In this document: one piece after another, positions 1 through 7,162 of the stretch | How the letters are laid out: each line of letters starts with the position of its first letter | Position numbering within the stretch: position 1 is the first letter of the stretch | Notes under the pieces: model-generated | What the model was told of the DNA's origin: nothing | Seen by the model: only the letters and a program-made list of their open reading frames with translations | Databases searched by the model: none | Source: Anaerolineaceae bacterium UBA4799 | GTDB taxonomy: Bacteria; Chloroflexota; Anaerolineae; Anaerolineales; Anaerolineaceae | Direction of reading: 5' to 3' | Length of the DNA stretch: 29,469 bases | Assembly: GCA_002402725.1 (NCBI GenBank) | Contig: DHGL01000033.1 | Location: 92,015 to 121,483, forward strand | Program-made: the position numbers and the translations under genes

Positions 1-124
1 GCTACGGCGGCTTCTGGCTGTGGCGGCCGCTGCCCTGATTCCCTCTCCCTGATGCCTTTCCATTCCACGTTCTTTTTTCAATGCTAAGAAATTTGGGCCC
101 GAATATTGCAACCACTTTCCAGAT
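1..124. other. Window edge and short upstream region of the HIT gene
   Basis: No complete gene is visible. One plus-strand frame is open from the window edge and reads YGGFWLWRPLP before a TGA at 36–38. This could be the C-terminal tail of an upstream membrane protein, but eleven residues are too few to decide. Bases 39–124 hold a T-rich stretch and no obvious Shine-Dalgarno sequence or hairpin. Confidence 0.3.
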
Positions 125-484
125 ATGACCAACTGCGTGTTCTGCGACATCATCTCTGGCAACGCCCCCACTGACCTGATCTATGAGGATGAGGACCTGC
201 TCGTCATCCGCGATACCCACCCGGTGGCGCCGTTGCACGTTTTGGTCATCCCGCGCAAACACATCCCCTCGCTCAACCAGTTGCAACCGGAAGACGCCGC
301 GCTGGCCTCCCGCCTGCTGCTCGCTGTGCCGCGCATCGCCCACCAGTTGCTGGGAAATGACCCTTCCTACCGTACGGTCATTAACACCGGCGCGGACGCG
401 GGGCAAACGGTCTTTCACCTGCACGTGCACATCCTCTCAGGGCATCCATACATCAGTCATCTGCTCACACAGGGGTTGCGCTGA
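125..484 (+). CDS. HIT-family (histidine triad) nucleotide-binding protein
   Basis: A small soluble protein of the HIT superfamily, whose members hydrolyse nucleoside phosphoramidates or dinucleotides; the substrate here is not known. The N-terminus carries the typical CVFCDIISG start, followed by 'HVLVIPRKHI' near residue 40. The triad HLHVH lies at residues 98–102 (H98, H100, H102) and is intact. At 119 residues it matches the family's usual 110–140. The C-terminal tail after the triad (GHPYISHL) diverges from the common GGRPM… ending. The start is chosen because it gives the full conserved N-terminus; no clear ribosome binding site precedes it. Its TGA overlaps the ATG of the next gene by one base (TGATG), so it is probably co-transcribed with the envelope genes downstream, though a functional link is not evident. 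Confidence 0.9.
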   Translation: MTNCVFCDIISGNAPTDLIYEDEDLLVIRDTHPVAPLHVLVIPRKHIPSLNQLQPEDAALASRLLLAVPRIAHQLLGNDPSYRTVINTGADAGQTVFHLHVHILSGHPYISHLLTQGLR

Positions 485-2010
485 TGCAAAAAGCCTTTCC
501 TTTGCTGCTGGCAATCCTGATGACGCTGCTCATCAGCGGTTGTATCCAACCAGCGCCCGGTGCTATACCCTGGCAGGGATCAGACACAGATGAGCTCCCG
601 GCTGTTGACCTGCCCGCTTCCGCCTCCCCCACCCCCTGGGCTCCAGCCACGCGCGTGCCCGGAGCCCCTTACTATACGCCCACGCCAGATGCGCCGCGCA
701 CCATGCCCACCCTGCGCGCCGACCTGGAATATTACACGGTGCAATATGGCGACAGCCTGGGGAATATTGCCCTCTTATACAACCTGGACCTGGCCTCGCT
801 CATCGCCGCCAACAACCTGGCGAACCCCGATGTGCTTGAAATCGGCCAGGTCATCACCATCCCCGCGCCGCAGCCGGGAGCGGAACCTTCAGACTTCAAG
901 ATCATCCCCGATTCCGAGCTGGTGTACGGCCCGGTCAGTTCAACGTTGAATATCGAGCATTTCGTTAACGATCAAAATGGTTACCTGGAAACACACCGCG
1001 AGAAAGTGGAAGAGGTAGAACTGACCGGCGCGCAAATCGTGGCGCGGGTGAGCCGGGAGTTTTCCGTTAACCCGCGCCTGCTGCTGGCGTTGCTGGAATA
1101 CCGTTCTGGCTGGGTCACTTCCAGGCAAATCGATGAGACCTTGATCGACTTTCCCATGGGGTTGCAGGACCCCGCGCGTAAAGGGCTTTACCTGCAGTTA
1201 GCCTGGGCGGCAAAACAACTCAACCGCGGTTATTACCTGTGGAAGATAAATGCCATTTCATTCACCAGTTTCGCCAACGGCAGGCTGGCGCTGCTTTCTC
1301 CGCGCATCAACGCCGGCACAGCCGCCGTGCAGTACATGCTTGGGGTCGGCTCTTCCCCCGAAGCCTGGGAAAAAGCGGTTTCGGAGAACGGGGTTTATAG
1401 CACTTACACCGAATTTTTTGGTATCCCCTTTGACCTGGGGATCGAACCTTTGATCCCCGCTGACCTCAAGCAGCCGGAACTCGCGCTGCCCTTTGAACCC
1501 GGCGTCCCGTGGTCCTTTACCAGCGGGCCTCACGCCGGCTGGGGGGATGGCTCCGCCTGGGCGGCTCTGGACTTCGCCCCGCCCGGTGAAGAACTCGGTT
1601 GTTTCAGCTCCGCTGAATGGGTTACGGCTGTTGCTGACGGGCTGATCGTGCGTTCCGGCGGCGGCGCGGTGGTGCTGGACCTGGATGGTGACGGTCCGGA
1701 GCAGACCGGTTGGACCATCCTCTATATGCACATCGAAACCCGCGACCGTATCGCCGAAGGCACATGGGTCAAAACTGGAGAGCACATCGGGCATGCCTCG
1801 TGCGAGGGCGGTTTTTCCAACGGTACGCATGTGCACATCGCCAGGCGTTACAACGGCGAATGGATCTCCGCGGATACCGACGTTCCGTTCGTTATGGGCG
1901 GCTGGGTCTCCGCGGGGGATGGTGAAGAATACAGCGGCACACTGACCAAAGACGGCGAGGTGGTTTATTCGTGGAATGGACGGGTGGATGAAAACCAAAT
2001 CGGTTACTAG
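484..2010 (+). CDS. LysM–M23 lipoprotein, copy 1 (putative peptidoglycan hydrolase)
   Basis: Predicted surface lipoprotein. A signal peptide ends in the lipobox LISGC (C20), followed by a Pro/Thr-rich stalk to about residue 75. A LysM peptidoglycan-binding domain spans about 82–127 (YYTVQYGDSLGNIA…IGQVITIP). A helical middle domain (about 180–315, 'NPRLLLALLEYRSGW') resembles the lysozyme-like fold but has R207 where the catalytic Glu would align. The C-terminal M23/LytM-type domain (about 340–470) has H350, D363 and H451 as likely zinc ligands and H416 and H449 as catalytic histidines. H350 and D363 are separated by 12 residues instead of the usual 3. C373 and C440 could form a disulfide, and an Asp-rich loop DLDGDG starts at D399. 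Family knowledge predicts cleavage of peptide cross-links; whether this copy is an active enzyme is inference. It is the first of three tandem paralogues. Confidence 0.88.
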   Translation: MQKAFPLLLAILMTLLISGCIQPAPGAIPWQGSDTDELPAVDLPASASPTPWAPATRVPGAPYYTPTPDAPRTMPTLRADLEYYTVQYGDSLGNIALLYNLDLASLIAANNLANPDVLEIGQVITIPAPQPGAEPSDFKIIPDSELVYGPVSSTLNIEHFVNDQNGYLETHREKVEEVELTGAQIVARVSREFSVNPRLLLALLEYRSGWVTSRQIDETLIDFPMGLQDPARKGLYLQLAWAAKQLNRGYYLWKINAISFTSFANGRLALLSPRINAGTAAVQYMLGVGSSPEAWEKAVSENGVYSTYTEFFGIPFDLGIEPLIPADLKQPELALPFEPGVPWSFTSGPHAGWGDGSAWAALDFAPPGEELGCFSSAEWVTAVADGLIVRSGGGAVVLDLDGDGPEQTGWTILYMHIETRDRIAEGTWVKTGEHIGHASCEGGFSNGTHVHIARRYNGEWISADTDVPFVMGGWVSAGDGEEYSGTLTKDGEVVYSWNGRVDENQIGY

Positions 2011-3583
2011 GATCATCCAGATTGGCGCTGCCTGGGCGGCATTGTTTGGTTCCATGCTGGCCTGCTCGCAGGGTTATATGAGCCCGGCAGAGCTCACCGC
2101 AACTGCTGGTTCACGCGGTGTGGTGGAAACGACCGCCGTGCCAGCAGAACACTCGCCCACCGCCACCACCATCTCACCATCGCAAACCGCCACACAGCCG
2201 CCGCTGCCGACCTTCACCGACCTGCCAGCGTTCACCAGCACGCCACTGCCTTCACGCACGCCGGATCCGAATGCCACACTCAAACCGCCCATCCAGTATT
2301 ACACCCAGGCGGGTGACACCCTGGTTTCCATCAGCGGCCGTTTTGGTGTAAGCGCTGACCAGGTCATTCCTGGCGAACCTATCCCAGCGAATGGTCTGAT
2401 CAACCCCGGCGTGCTGCTCATCATCCCAGATGTGCTGGAAGGCGTGTATGAATCCCTTAAATTGTTGCCCGACAGCGAAGTGGTGTATTCCCCCTCAGCC
2501 GTGGATTTTGACATCCTGGGTTATGTCGCGGAAGCTGACGGCTACCTCAACCACTACCAGGAGACGATCGGTTCCCGACAGTACAGCGGTGCGGAACTGG
2601 TGCAGCGCGTGGCTCTCGAGAACTCCATCAACCCTTACCTGCTGCTGACCCTGCTGGAATACAAAAGTCACTGGGTGACCGGTCACCCTACTAACATGGC
2701 GGAAAACGAATACCCCATGGGATACGTGAGATTGGAGTACCGCGGGTTATACAAACAGCTTTCATGGGCAGTGCAGCAGCTTTCGATCGGTTATTACGGC
2801 TGGCGGGCGGGCAACTTGAACTCGCTCACCTTTAAGGATGGTTCGAGCGTGCGCATCAGTCCGGGTTTGAACGCAGGCACCGCTGCCATTCATTACCTTT
2901 TTTCAAGATGGTACAACCAGGCGGAATGGGCAGCCGCGCTCTACGGCACTGACAACATGCCTGACCTGATGAGCCGCATGTTCGGTGACCTGTGGCAGCG
3001 CTCGCGCGTGGTAGACCCGCTCTACCCGGCGGACCTGCGGCAGCCTGACTTTAGCCTGCCTTTCCAACCCGGCCGCGTGTGGAGCTTTACCGGCGGTCCG
3101 CATTCCGCCTGGGGTGAAGACGGTGCACTGGCCGCCCTTGATTTCGCTCCGCCTTCGAGCGTTACAGGTTGTGTGGTTTCAAACGAATGGGTAACGGCCG
3201 TAGCAAGCGGCATCATCGTCCGTTCTGGTGAAGGCATCGTTATCCAGGATCTGGATGGGGACGGCATCGAACAAACCGGTTGGAACATCATGTACTTGCA
3301 TGTTGAGACCCGTGACCGGGTGGAACCCGGCACGGTCGTCGAAACTGGTGGTAGGATCGGTCATCCAAGCTGTGAAGGTGGAGTATCAACCGGAACCCAT
3401 GTGCACGTGGTGCGCAAGTTCAATGGTGAGTGGATTCTAGCCGACGGTCCGCTGCCGTTTAACTTGAGCGGTTATGTGGCGAAAAATGGAGATACCCCTT
3501 ACCAGGGTAGCCTTGAAAGCGCGCAAACCAGGATCATCGCCAACCCGCTGGGTACACTTCGATCCTACATTTCCCTTCCCTAG
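1988..3583 (+). CDS. LysM–M23 lipoprotein, copy 2 (putative peptidoglycan hydrolase)
   Basis: Paralogue of the preceding gene with the same order: lipobox SMLAC (C26), a long Thr/Pro/Ser stalk to about residue 98, LysM (about 104–147), helical lysozyme-like domain, and M23 domain. M23 residues are H372, D385, H438, H471 and H473; the cysteines corresponding to the putative disulfide are C394 or C395 and C462, and the DLDGDG loop begins near D421. In the middle domain the catalytic-Glu position is K226. An in-frame ATG at 1976 adds MDGW; the ATG at 1988 is preferred because it puts the positively charged n-region (MKTK) at the start of the signal peptide. Either start lies inside the end of copy 1 (23–35 bp overlap), suggesting translational coupling. 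Its LysM is the least regular of the three, with an insertion after 'ADQVI'. Confidence 0.86.
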   Translation: MKTKSVTRIIQIGAAWAALFGSMLACSQGYMSPAELTATAGSRGVVETTAVPAEHSPTATTISPSQTATQPPLPTFTDLPAFTSTPLPSRTPDPNATLKPPIQYYTQAGDTLVSISGRFGVSADQVIPGEPIPANGLINPGVLLIIPDVLEGVYESLKLLPDSEVVYSPSAVDFDILGYVAEADGYLNHYQETIGSRQYSGAELVQRVALENSINPYLLLTLLEYKSHWVTGHPTNMAENEYPMGYVRLEYRGLYKQLSWAVQQLSIGYYGWRAGNLNSLTFKDGSSVRISPGLNAGTAAIHYLFSRWYNQAEWAAALYGTDNMPDLMSRMFGDLWQRSRVVDPLYPADLRQPDFSLPFQPGRVWSFTGGPHSAWGEDGALAALDFAPPSSVTGCVVSNEWVTAVASGIIVRSGEGIVIQDLDGDGIEQTGWNIMYLHVETRDRVEPGTVVETGGRIGHPSCEGGVSTGTHVHVVRKFNGEWILADGPLPFNLSGYVAKNGDTPYQGSLESAQTRIIANPLGTLRSYISLP

Positions 3584-3603
3584 CGTAAAGTCCGGCCATC
3601 TGG

Positions 3604-3611
3604 TATAAAAT
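3604..3611 (+). promoter_or_regulatory. Candidate -10 box for LysM–M23 copy 3
   Basis: TATAAAAT lies only 8 bases before the ATG at 3620, so a transcript from it would have almost no 5' leader. No good -35 hexamer is visible at 16–18 bp upstream. The call rests on the -10 match and the 36-bp gap from the previous gene. Confidence 0.4.
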
Positions 3612-3619
3612 TCATCGGA

Positions 3620-5125
3620 ATGAAATATATAAACCGATTTCTAAAAAATCGTGGCGGTAACAGCGGTTCTCTGGTTAGCTTACTCTTATTAATCATGCTG
3701 CTGGCCGCCTGCGCGCCACAGCCCCCCAGGACGGTGTACATAACACCGCTCCCGGCCATCGCCACCGCAGAACCGGCACAGCAGCCCACAGCGCTGGCCA
3801 CGCGACCGGTTTATGAACCCGGCACGCTGGTGGATTACATAGCCCGCACGGGTGATAGCCTGCCCGCGCTGGCGTTGCGCTTTAACACCACTCAGCAGGA
3901 AATCCTTGAAAACAATCCTGAGCTCACCGAAAAAGTGACCACCCTCACCCCCGGGATGAGCCTGCAGATTCCCATTTATTATGAGGCTTTATGGGGGAAT
4001 CCGTTCCAGATAATCCCTGATCCGCTTTTTATCAATGGTCCAGCGCAAATTGACTTTGACGCCAGGGCTTTCGTTGATAACCACCCCGGCTGGTTGAAAG
4101 ATTATTCTTCACTCGCCGGCGGTGAAGTGCGCCGCGGTGGTGACCTGATCGATTATGTCGCGCTTGAATACTCCATCAGCCCGCGCCTGCTGCTGGCACT
4201 GGCCGAGTACCAGGCGGGAGCGCTGACCATTGAGACACTCCCGGATGAGATGAAGTACTATCCCCTCGGGTTTGAAGACGAGTTTCACGAAGGCTTTTAT
4301 CTGCAGCTTCTGTGGGCAGCCAACCTGTTGAACAATGGCTACTACGGCTGGCGCTCTGGTAATCTGGATACTATCACCAGGCTGGATGGCTCGATCGAAC
4401 ACCCTGACCCCTGGCAGAACGCCGCGACGGTGGCGCTGCAGCATTACTTTTCGGGGTTGCTGCCCGTCGCTGATTACCAGAAAGCCATTTACAGCGCTGG
4501 ATTCTACAAAACCTACAGCACGCTGTTCGGTGTTCCCTGGCAGAACGTGCCAGACCACATCCCGGGCGATTTGCAGCAGCCTGAACTAAGGCTGCCTTTT
4601 GTGGCAGGAAAGACCTGGTCTTACACCGGCGGGCCACATTCCGCCTGGGGTGAAGGCGCGCCTCTGGCAGCCATCGATTTCGCCCCCCCGTCTGTGGTCG
4701 GCGGCTGCGCGTCCAGTGATGAGTTCGTTACCGCCGTGGCGGATGGGCAGATCGTGCGCTCTGAAACTGGCGTGGCCATGCTTGACCTCGATGGCGATGG
4801 CGATGAGCGCACCGGATGGGTAATCCTATATTTACACCTTGGCAACAACGATAAGATTCGCCCCGGGATGCTGGTGAAGACAGGCGATCTAATCGGTCAT
4901 CCATCCTGTGAAGGCGGGTCCGCCACCGGCACACATGTACACATCGCGCGCAAATACAACGGCGAATGGATCGAAGCCGATAGCGTGGTTCCCTTCAACC
5001 TGGAAGGGTGGATCGCCAAAAAAGGGGCAGTGCCCTACCAGGGAACCATGAACAATTTTGGCCGGGTCATCACCGCCAGTGAAAAAGGATTATCAAATTC
5101 CTACATCACAGCAGGGAAACAATAA
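3620..5125 (+). CDS. LysM–M23 lipoprotein, copy 3 (putative peptidoglycan hydrolase)
   Basis: Third tandem paralogue. Lipobox MLLAAC (C31) follows a longer n-region with several Lys/Arg. A shorter stalk, a LysM domain (about 71–119), the helical lysozyme-like domain ('SPRLLLALAEYQ', Q198 at the catalytic-Glu position) and an M23 domain follow. M23 residues are H340, D353, H406, H439 and H441, all present; the Cys pair is C363/C430 and the Asp-rich loop starts at D389. The lysozyme-like part is the most divergent of the three, while the M23 domain is well conserved (GPHSAWGEG, GTHVHIARK), suggesting that selection acts mainly on the M23 part. It has its own -10 box but ends in a one-base overlap with the next gene (TAATG), so it is likely co-transcribed with the SGNH-like gene. 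Confidence 0.87.
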   Translation: MKYINRFLKNRGGNSGSLVSLLLLIMLLAACAPQPPRTVYITPLPAIATAEPAQQPTALATRPVYEPGTLVDYIARTGDSLPALALRFNTTQQEILENNPELTEKVTTLTPGMSLQIPIYYEALWGNPFQIIPDPLFINGPAQIDFDARAFVDNHPGWLKDYSSLAGGEVRRGGDLIDYVALEYSISPRLLLALAEYQAGALTIETLPDEMKYYPLGFEDEFHEGFYLQLLWAANLLNNGYYGWRSGNLDTITRLDGSIEHPDPWQNAATVALQHYFSGLLPVADYQKAIYSAGFYKTYSTLFGVPWQNVPDHIPGDLQQPELRLPFVAGKTWSYTGGPHSAWGEGAPLAAIDFAPPSVVGGCASSDEFVTAVADGQIVRSETGVAMLDLDGDGDERTGWVILYLHLGNNDKIRPGMLVKTGDLIGHPSCEGGSATGTHVHIARKYNGEWIEADSVVPFNLEGWIAKKGAVPYQGTMNNFGRVITASEKGLSNSYITAGKQ

Positions 5126-6129
5126 TGCTTTATCTTAAGAATGTCCATAAGACTCAACTGCAGGTGAAGTTCACGATGTCCATTCTGATATTACTGGTAC
5201 TGGCTACCAGCGGTTGTGTTGCCAAACTGACACCCACCACCCCCGCGCCTGCTCCTGCGTTGTCCGCTGTCACCAGCACACTGGTTGGCGGCGATTTTTT
5301 AACCGCGACTGAGAACCCCGCGGCAGGCGCAGAAACCGTGAATCTTCCAGCCGTCAATCCGCCATCCACACCAACGCAGACGGCTGTTGCAATAGATTGG
5401 GAGACCATGCCCATCGTGCCGGCTGTCTCACCCGCGATGAAAGAGATTTTTAAACGCGGACAGGAAAGCGGTCGGGATGCTACGCGATTCTCGAAGATTG
5501 GAGATTGTCAGAACATCACCACCTACTTCCTGGCGATGTTTGACAGTGGCAATTACCGCCTGGGTGAAGAATACGCTTACTTGCAGCCAACCATCGACCA
5601 TTTCAAGGGTTCGTGGTGGCGCCAGAGCCTCTCAGTAAAAGGCGGTATGAACGTAGCCGCGGTGCTGAGTCCGATGTGGGCGAATGCTGACAAATGCAGA
5701 CCCAAAGAGACCCCATTGGCCTGCGAATTACGGGTTCACAACCCGGCATTTGCCATCATCAGCCTGGAGGAATCCTGGTCTGGCAGCATCGATAATTACG
5801 ACATGTACCTGCGCGAGATCGTGGAATATGTGCTGGCGCAGGATATCGTGCCCATCATCGCGACGCGCGCTGAAACCGAAATCCAGGACAGGCAAATCAA
5901 TCCAACCGTGGCGCGCATCGCCCTCGATTACCAGGTGCCTTTGTGGAATTTCGGCATCGCCGCGAGAGCACTCCCCAATAACGGTATCCGCCCGGACGGA
6001 TTCCATTTAACAGAGGGGCGTTCGTATTTTGATGACGAGGATATGTTAAAAACCGGCTGGACGCAGCGCAACCTCACCGCCTTGCAAGTCATCGATTCCG
6101 TCTACAGCGGTGTGACAAAAAAGCCTTAA
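5125..6129 (+). CDS. SGNH-hydrolase-like lipoprotein with Cys in block I
   Basis: Predicted lipoprotein: lipobox ATSGC (C31), a Pro/Ala/Thr-rich stalk to about residue 90, then a domain of about 220 residues that follows the SGNH/GDSL plan. Block I is KIGDCQN (G126, D127, C128), so Cys sits where the catalytic Ser normally is. Block III, usually GTND, reads ISLEESW (about 212–218). Block V is DGFHLT with D291 and H294 intact. SGNH enzymes of the envelope often de-esterify or O-acetylate glycans; with the nucleophile changed and the block-III Asn missing, activity is uncertain. It might be a Cys-nucleophile enzyme or a non-catalytic glycan-binding relative. It is the last gene of the tightly packed envelope array, overlapping the third LysM–M23 gene by one base and followed by a terminator. 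Confidence 0.75.
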   Translation: MLYLKNVHKTQLQVKFTMSILILLVLATSGCVAKLTPTTPAPAPALSAVTSTLVGGDFLTATENPAAGAETVNLPAVNPPSTPTQTAVAIDWETMPIVPAVSPAMKEIFKRGQESGRDATRFSKIGDCQNITTYFLAMFDSGNYRLGEEYAYLQPTIDHFKGSWWRQSLSVKGGMNVAAVLSPMWANADKCRPKETPLACELRVHNPAFAIISLEESWSGSIDNYDMYLREIVEYVLAQDIVPIIATRAETEIQDRQINPTVARIALDYQVPLWNFGIAARALPNNGIRPDGFHLTEGRSYFDDEDMLKTGWTQRNLTALQVIDSVYSGVTKKP

Positions 6130-6157
6130 CCTTATCAACCTTCAGGGTGAGGTTTTT
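6128..6157 (+). terminator. Intrinsic terminator after the envelope gene array
   Basis: AACCTTATC (6128–6136) pairs with GGTGAGGTT (6146–6154) in a 9-bp stem with two G·U pairs and a 9-base loop; the run of five T covers 6153–6157. The stem starts inside the TAA stop. On the other strand the hairpin is followed at a short distance by six T, so it may also end the converging OsmC transcript. Confidence 0.75.
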
Positions 6158-6178
6158 AATGCAATCCTTCTGGAGGGC

Positions 6179-6601
6179 TTACACCTGCTCGATGGTGTAT
6201 TTGGTTTGAATTTTGGCTGCCTGACGCAGCATCGCCATACCTGGACAGTACTTGTTCTCACTCAAATCGACCGCCCGCGCCACCGCTTCAGGATCAATAT
6301 TCCGTCCTTTGATGATGTACTCAATCGTAATATCCGTGAACACTTTGGGGTGCTCGCCCGCGCGGTCAGCGTGCAGTTTCACCTCAAAATCTGTCACTTG
6401 CTGGCGTTTCTTCTCAAGGATCGAGATGACATCCATCGCCGTGCAGCCACCCAGACCCATCAGGATCATCTCCATCGGCGCCACACCATCCCCCGCCCCT
6501 CCGTGATCGATGGAAGCTCCGAGCGGGACCTCGATGTTGGAATTCGCAACGCCTCTAAAAGATAGCCCGTATTTCCATCTCAATTTTGCATCCATTTTCA
6601 T
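6179..6601 (-). CDS. OsmC/Ohr-family protein
   Basis: OsmC-family proteins are small cytoplasmic thiol-dependent peroxidases that reduce organic hydroperoxides, or less well-characterised relatives. The two family cysteines are present: C53 in GLGGCTAMDV and C119 in SENKYCPG. The short, single-domain form (140 residues) with 'GGCTAMDVISIL' and 'ENKYCP' resembles the YhfA-like branch more than classical Ohr or OsmC. The strong AGGAGG lies only two bases before the first ATG; a second ATG at 6595 (MDAKLRWK) is 8 bases from it and is an equally good or better start. It lies 83 bp downstream of the sigma/anti-sigma/zinc-ribbon genes on the same strand and converges on the envelope array. A link to the sigma factor (oxidative stress) is possible but is inference. 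Confidence 0.88.
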   Translation of the reverse strand: MKMDAKLRWKYGLSFRGVANSNIEVPLGASIDHGGAGDGVAPMEMILMGLGGCTAMDVISILEKKRQQVTDFEVKLHADRAGEHPKVFTDITIEYIIKGRNIDPEAVARAVDLSENKYCPGMAMLRQAAKIQTKYTIEQV

Positions 6602-6684
6602 CTCCTCCTGCTGCTTCTATTATTTTCACAACTATGTTCTAACCTATGCCATTAACTCTCCATACTGGAGAAAAATTGCTCTTA

Positions 6685-6906
6685 TCACGTGAAACCTCCG
6701 CCAGGTTCTTTGAATCCGCACACCGGGCAGCACAACACCAGCAGACTGTCATAGTCCATGAGCCCATTACCACATGCCGGGCATGGTTGACCTGGCTTGC
6801 CTGTAAGGCAGGCGCTATTCTTTGCGGTTTCGGTTACGGGCAAGGCGATCTCAGCTTGTTTGTGTCGCGAAGGTTGCTCGTGATCGATGCTGCCGATATC
6901 ACTCAC
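6685..6906 (-). CDS. Small zinc-ribbon protein (GTG start), third gene of the ECF sigma locus
   Basis: A 73-residue protein whose C-terminal half carries two CxxC knuckles, CPACG and CPVCG, 18 residues apart between their first cysteines, as in zinc ribbons. The N-terminal half is hydrophilic without a recognisable motif. I choose the GTG at 6906: its GTGAGTGA overlaps the TGA stop of the anti-sigma gene by 8 bases, the same type of junction as between sigma and anti-sigma factors. The frame is open further upstream (to 6987), but that part lies inside the anti-sigma gene and reads as antifamiliar sequence. No function can be named. Position suggests a third partner of the sigma/anti-sigma pair or a redox/metal sensor, which is inference. 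Confidence 0.6.
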   Translation of the reverse strand: MSDIGSIDHEQPSRHKQAEIALPVTETAKNSACLTGKPGQPCPACGNGLMDYDSLLVLCCPVCGFKEPGGGFT

Positions 6907-7162
6907 CAGGTTTTTCCCCTGCCAGATGATCCAGATGTAACCTGGCGAACAAGCGCGAACGCACCTCTTCCGGAAGGGTTTCATCACCCGCTGGAACGTG
7001 GTACAGGTCTATCGTCTTTTGCAGTGTATTCAATACCACCCGGCAGTCACTACACTCCTGCAGGTGAGCCTCAAGCTGCGCGCAAATCTCCGCCGCCAGT
7101 TCTCCATCAATATAGGCTGATAGCTGCTTCAATTGTCCCTTGCAATGACCGCGTTTACCCAT
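6899..7162 (-). CDS. Zinc-type anti-sigma factor (ZAS domain)
   Basis: An 87-residue protein matching the zinc-binding anti-sigma domain: 'LSAYIDGEL' at about 14–22, then H33-x3-C37-x2-C40 (AHLQECSDC), with C7 near the N-terminus as a possible fourth ligand. Such proteins bind and inhibit a partner ECF sigma factor, often releasing it when the thiols are oxidised or the zinc is lost. No transmembrane segment follows, so a soluble, cytoplasmic anti-sigma factor is expected. Its ATG overlaps the sigma gene's stop by 8 bases (ATGGGTAA), the usual arrangement for translational coupling of the pair. The C-terminal region (PEEVRSRLFARLHLDHL) is probably an amphipathic helix. Confidence 0.85.
   Translation of the reverse strand: MGKRGHCKGQLKQLSAYIDGELAAEICAQLEAHLQECSDCRVVLNTLQKTIDLYHVPAGDETLPEEVRSRLFARLHLDHLAGEKPGE

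Noticed and set aside
1258..2055. 265-codon open frame opposite the first LysM–M23 gene
   Set aside because: It is an antisense shadow of the M23 domain region, with no start signal and no recognisable motif.
6907..6987. Upstream extension of the small zinc-ribbon frame
   Set aside because: It lies wholly inside the anti-sigma gene, and its residues do not look conserved; the GTG at 6906 gives the standard overlapping junction.
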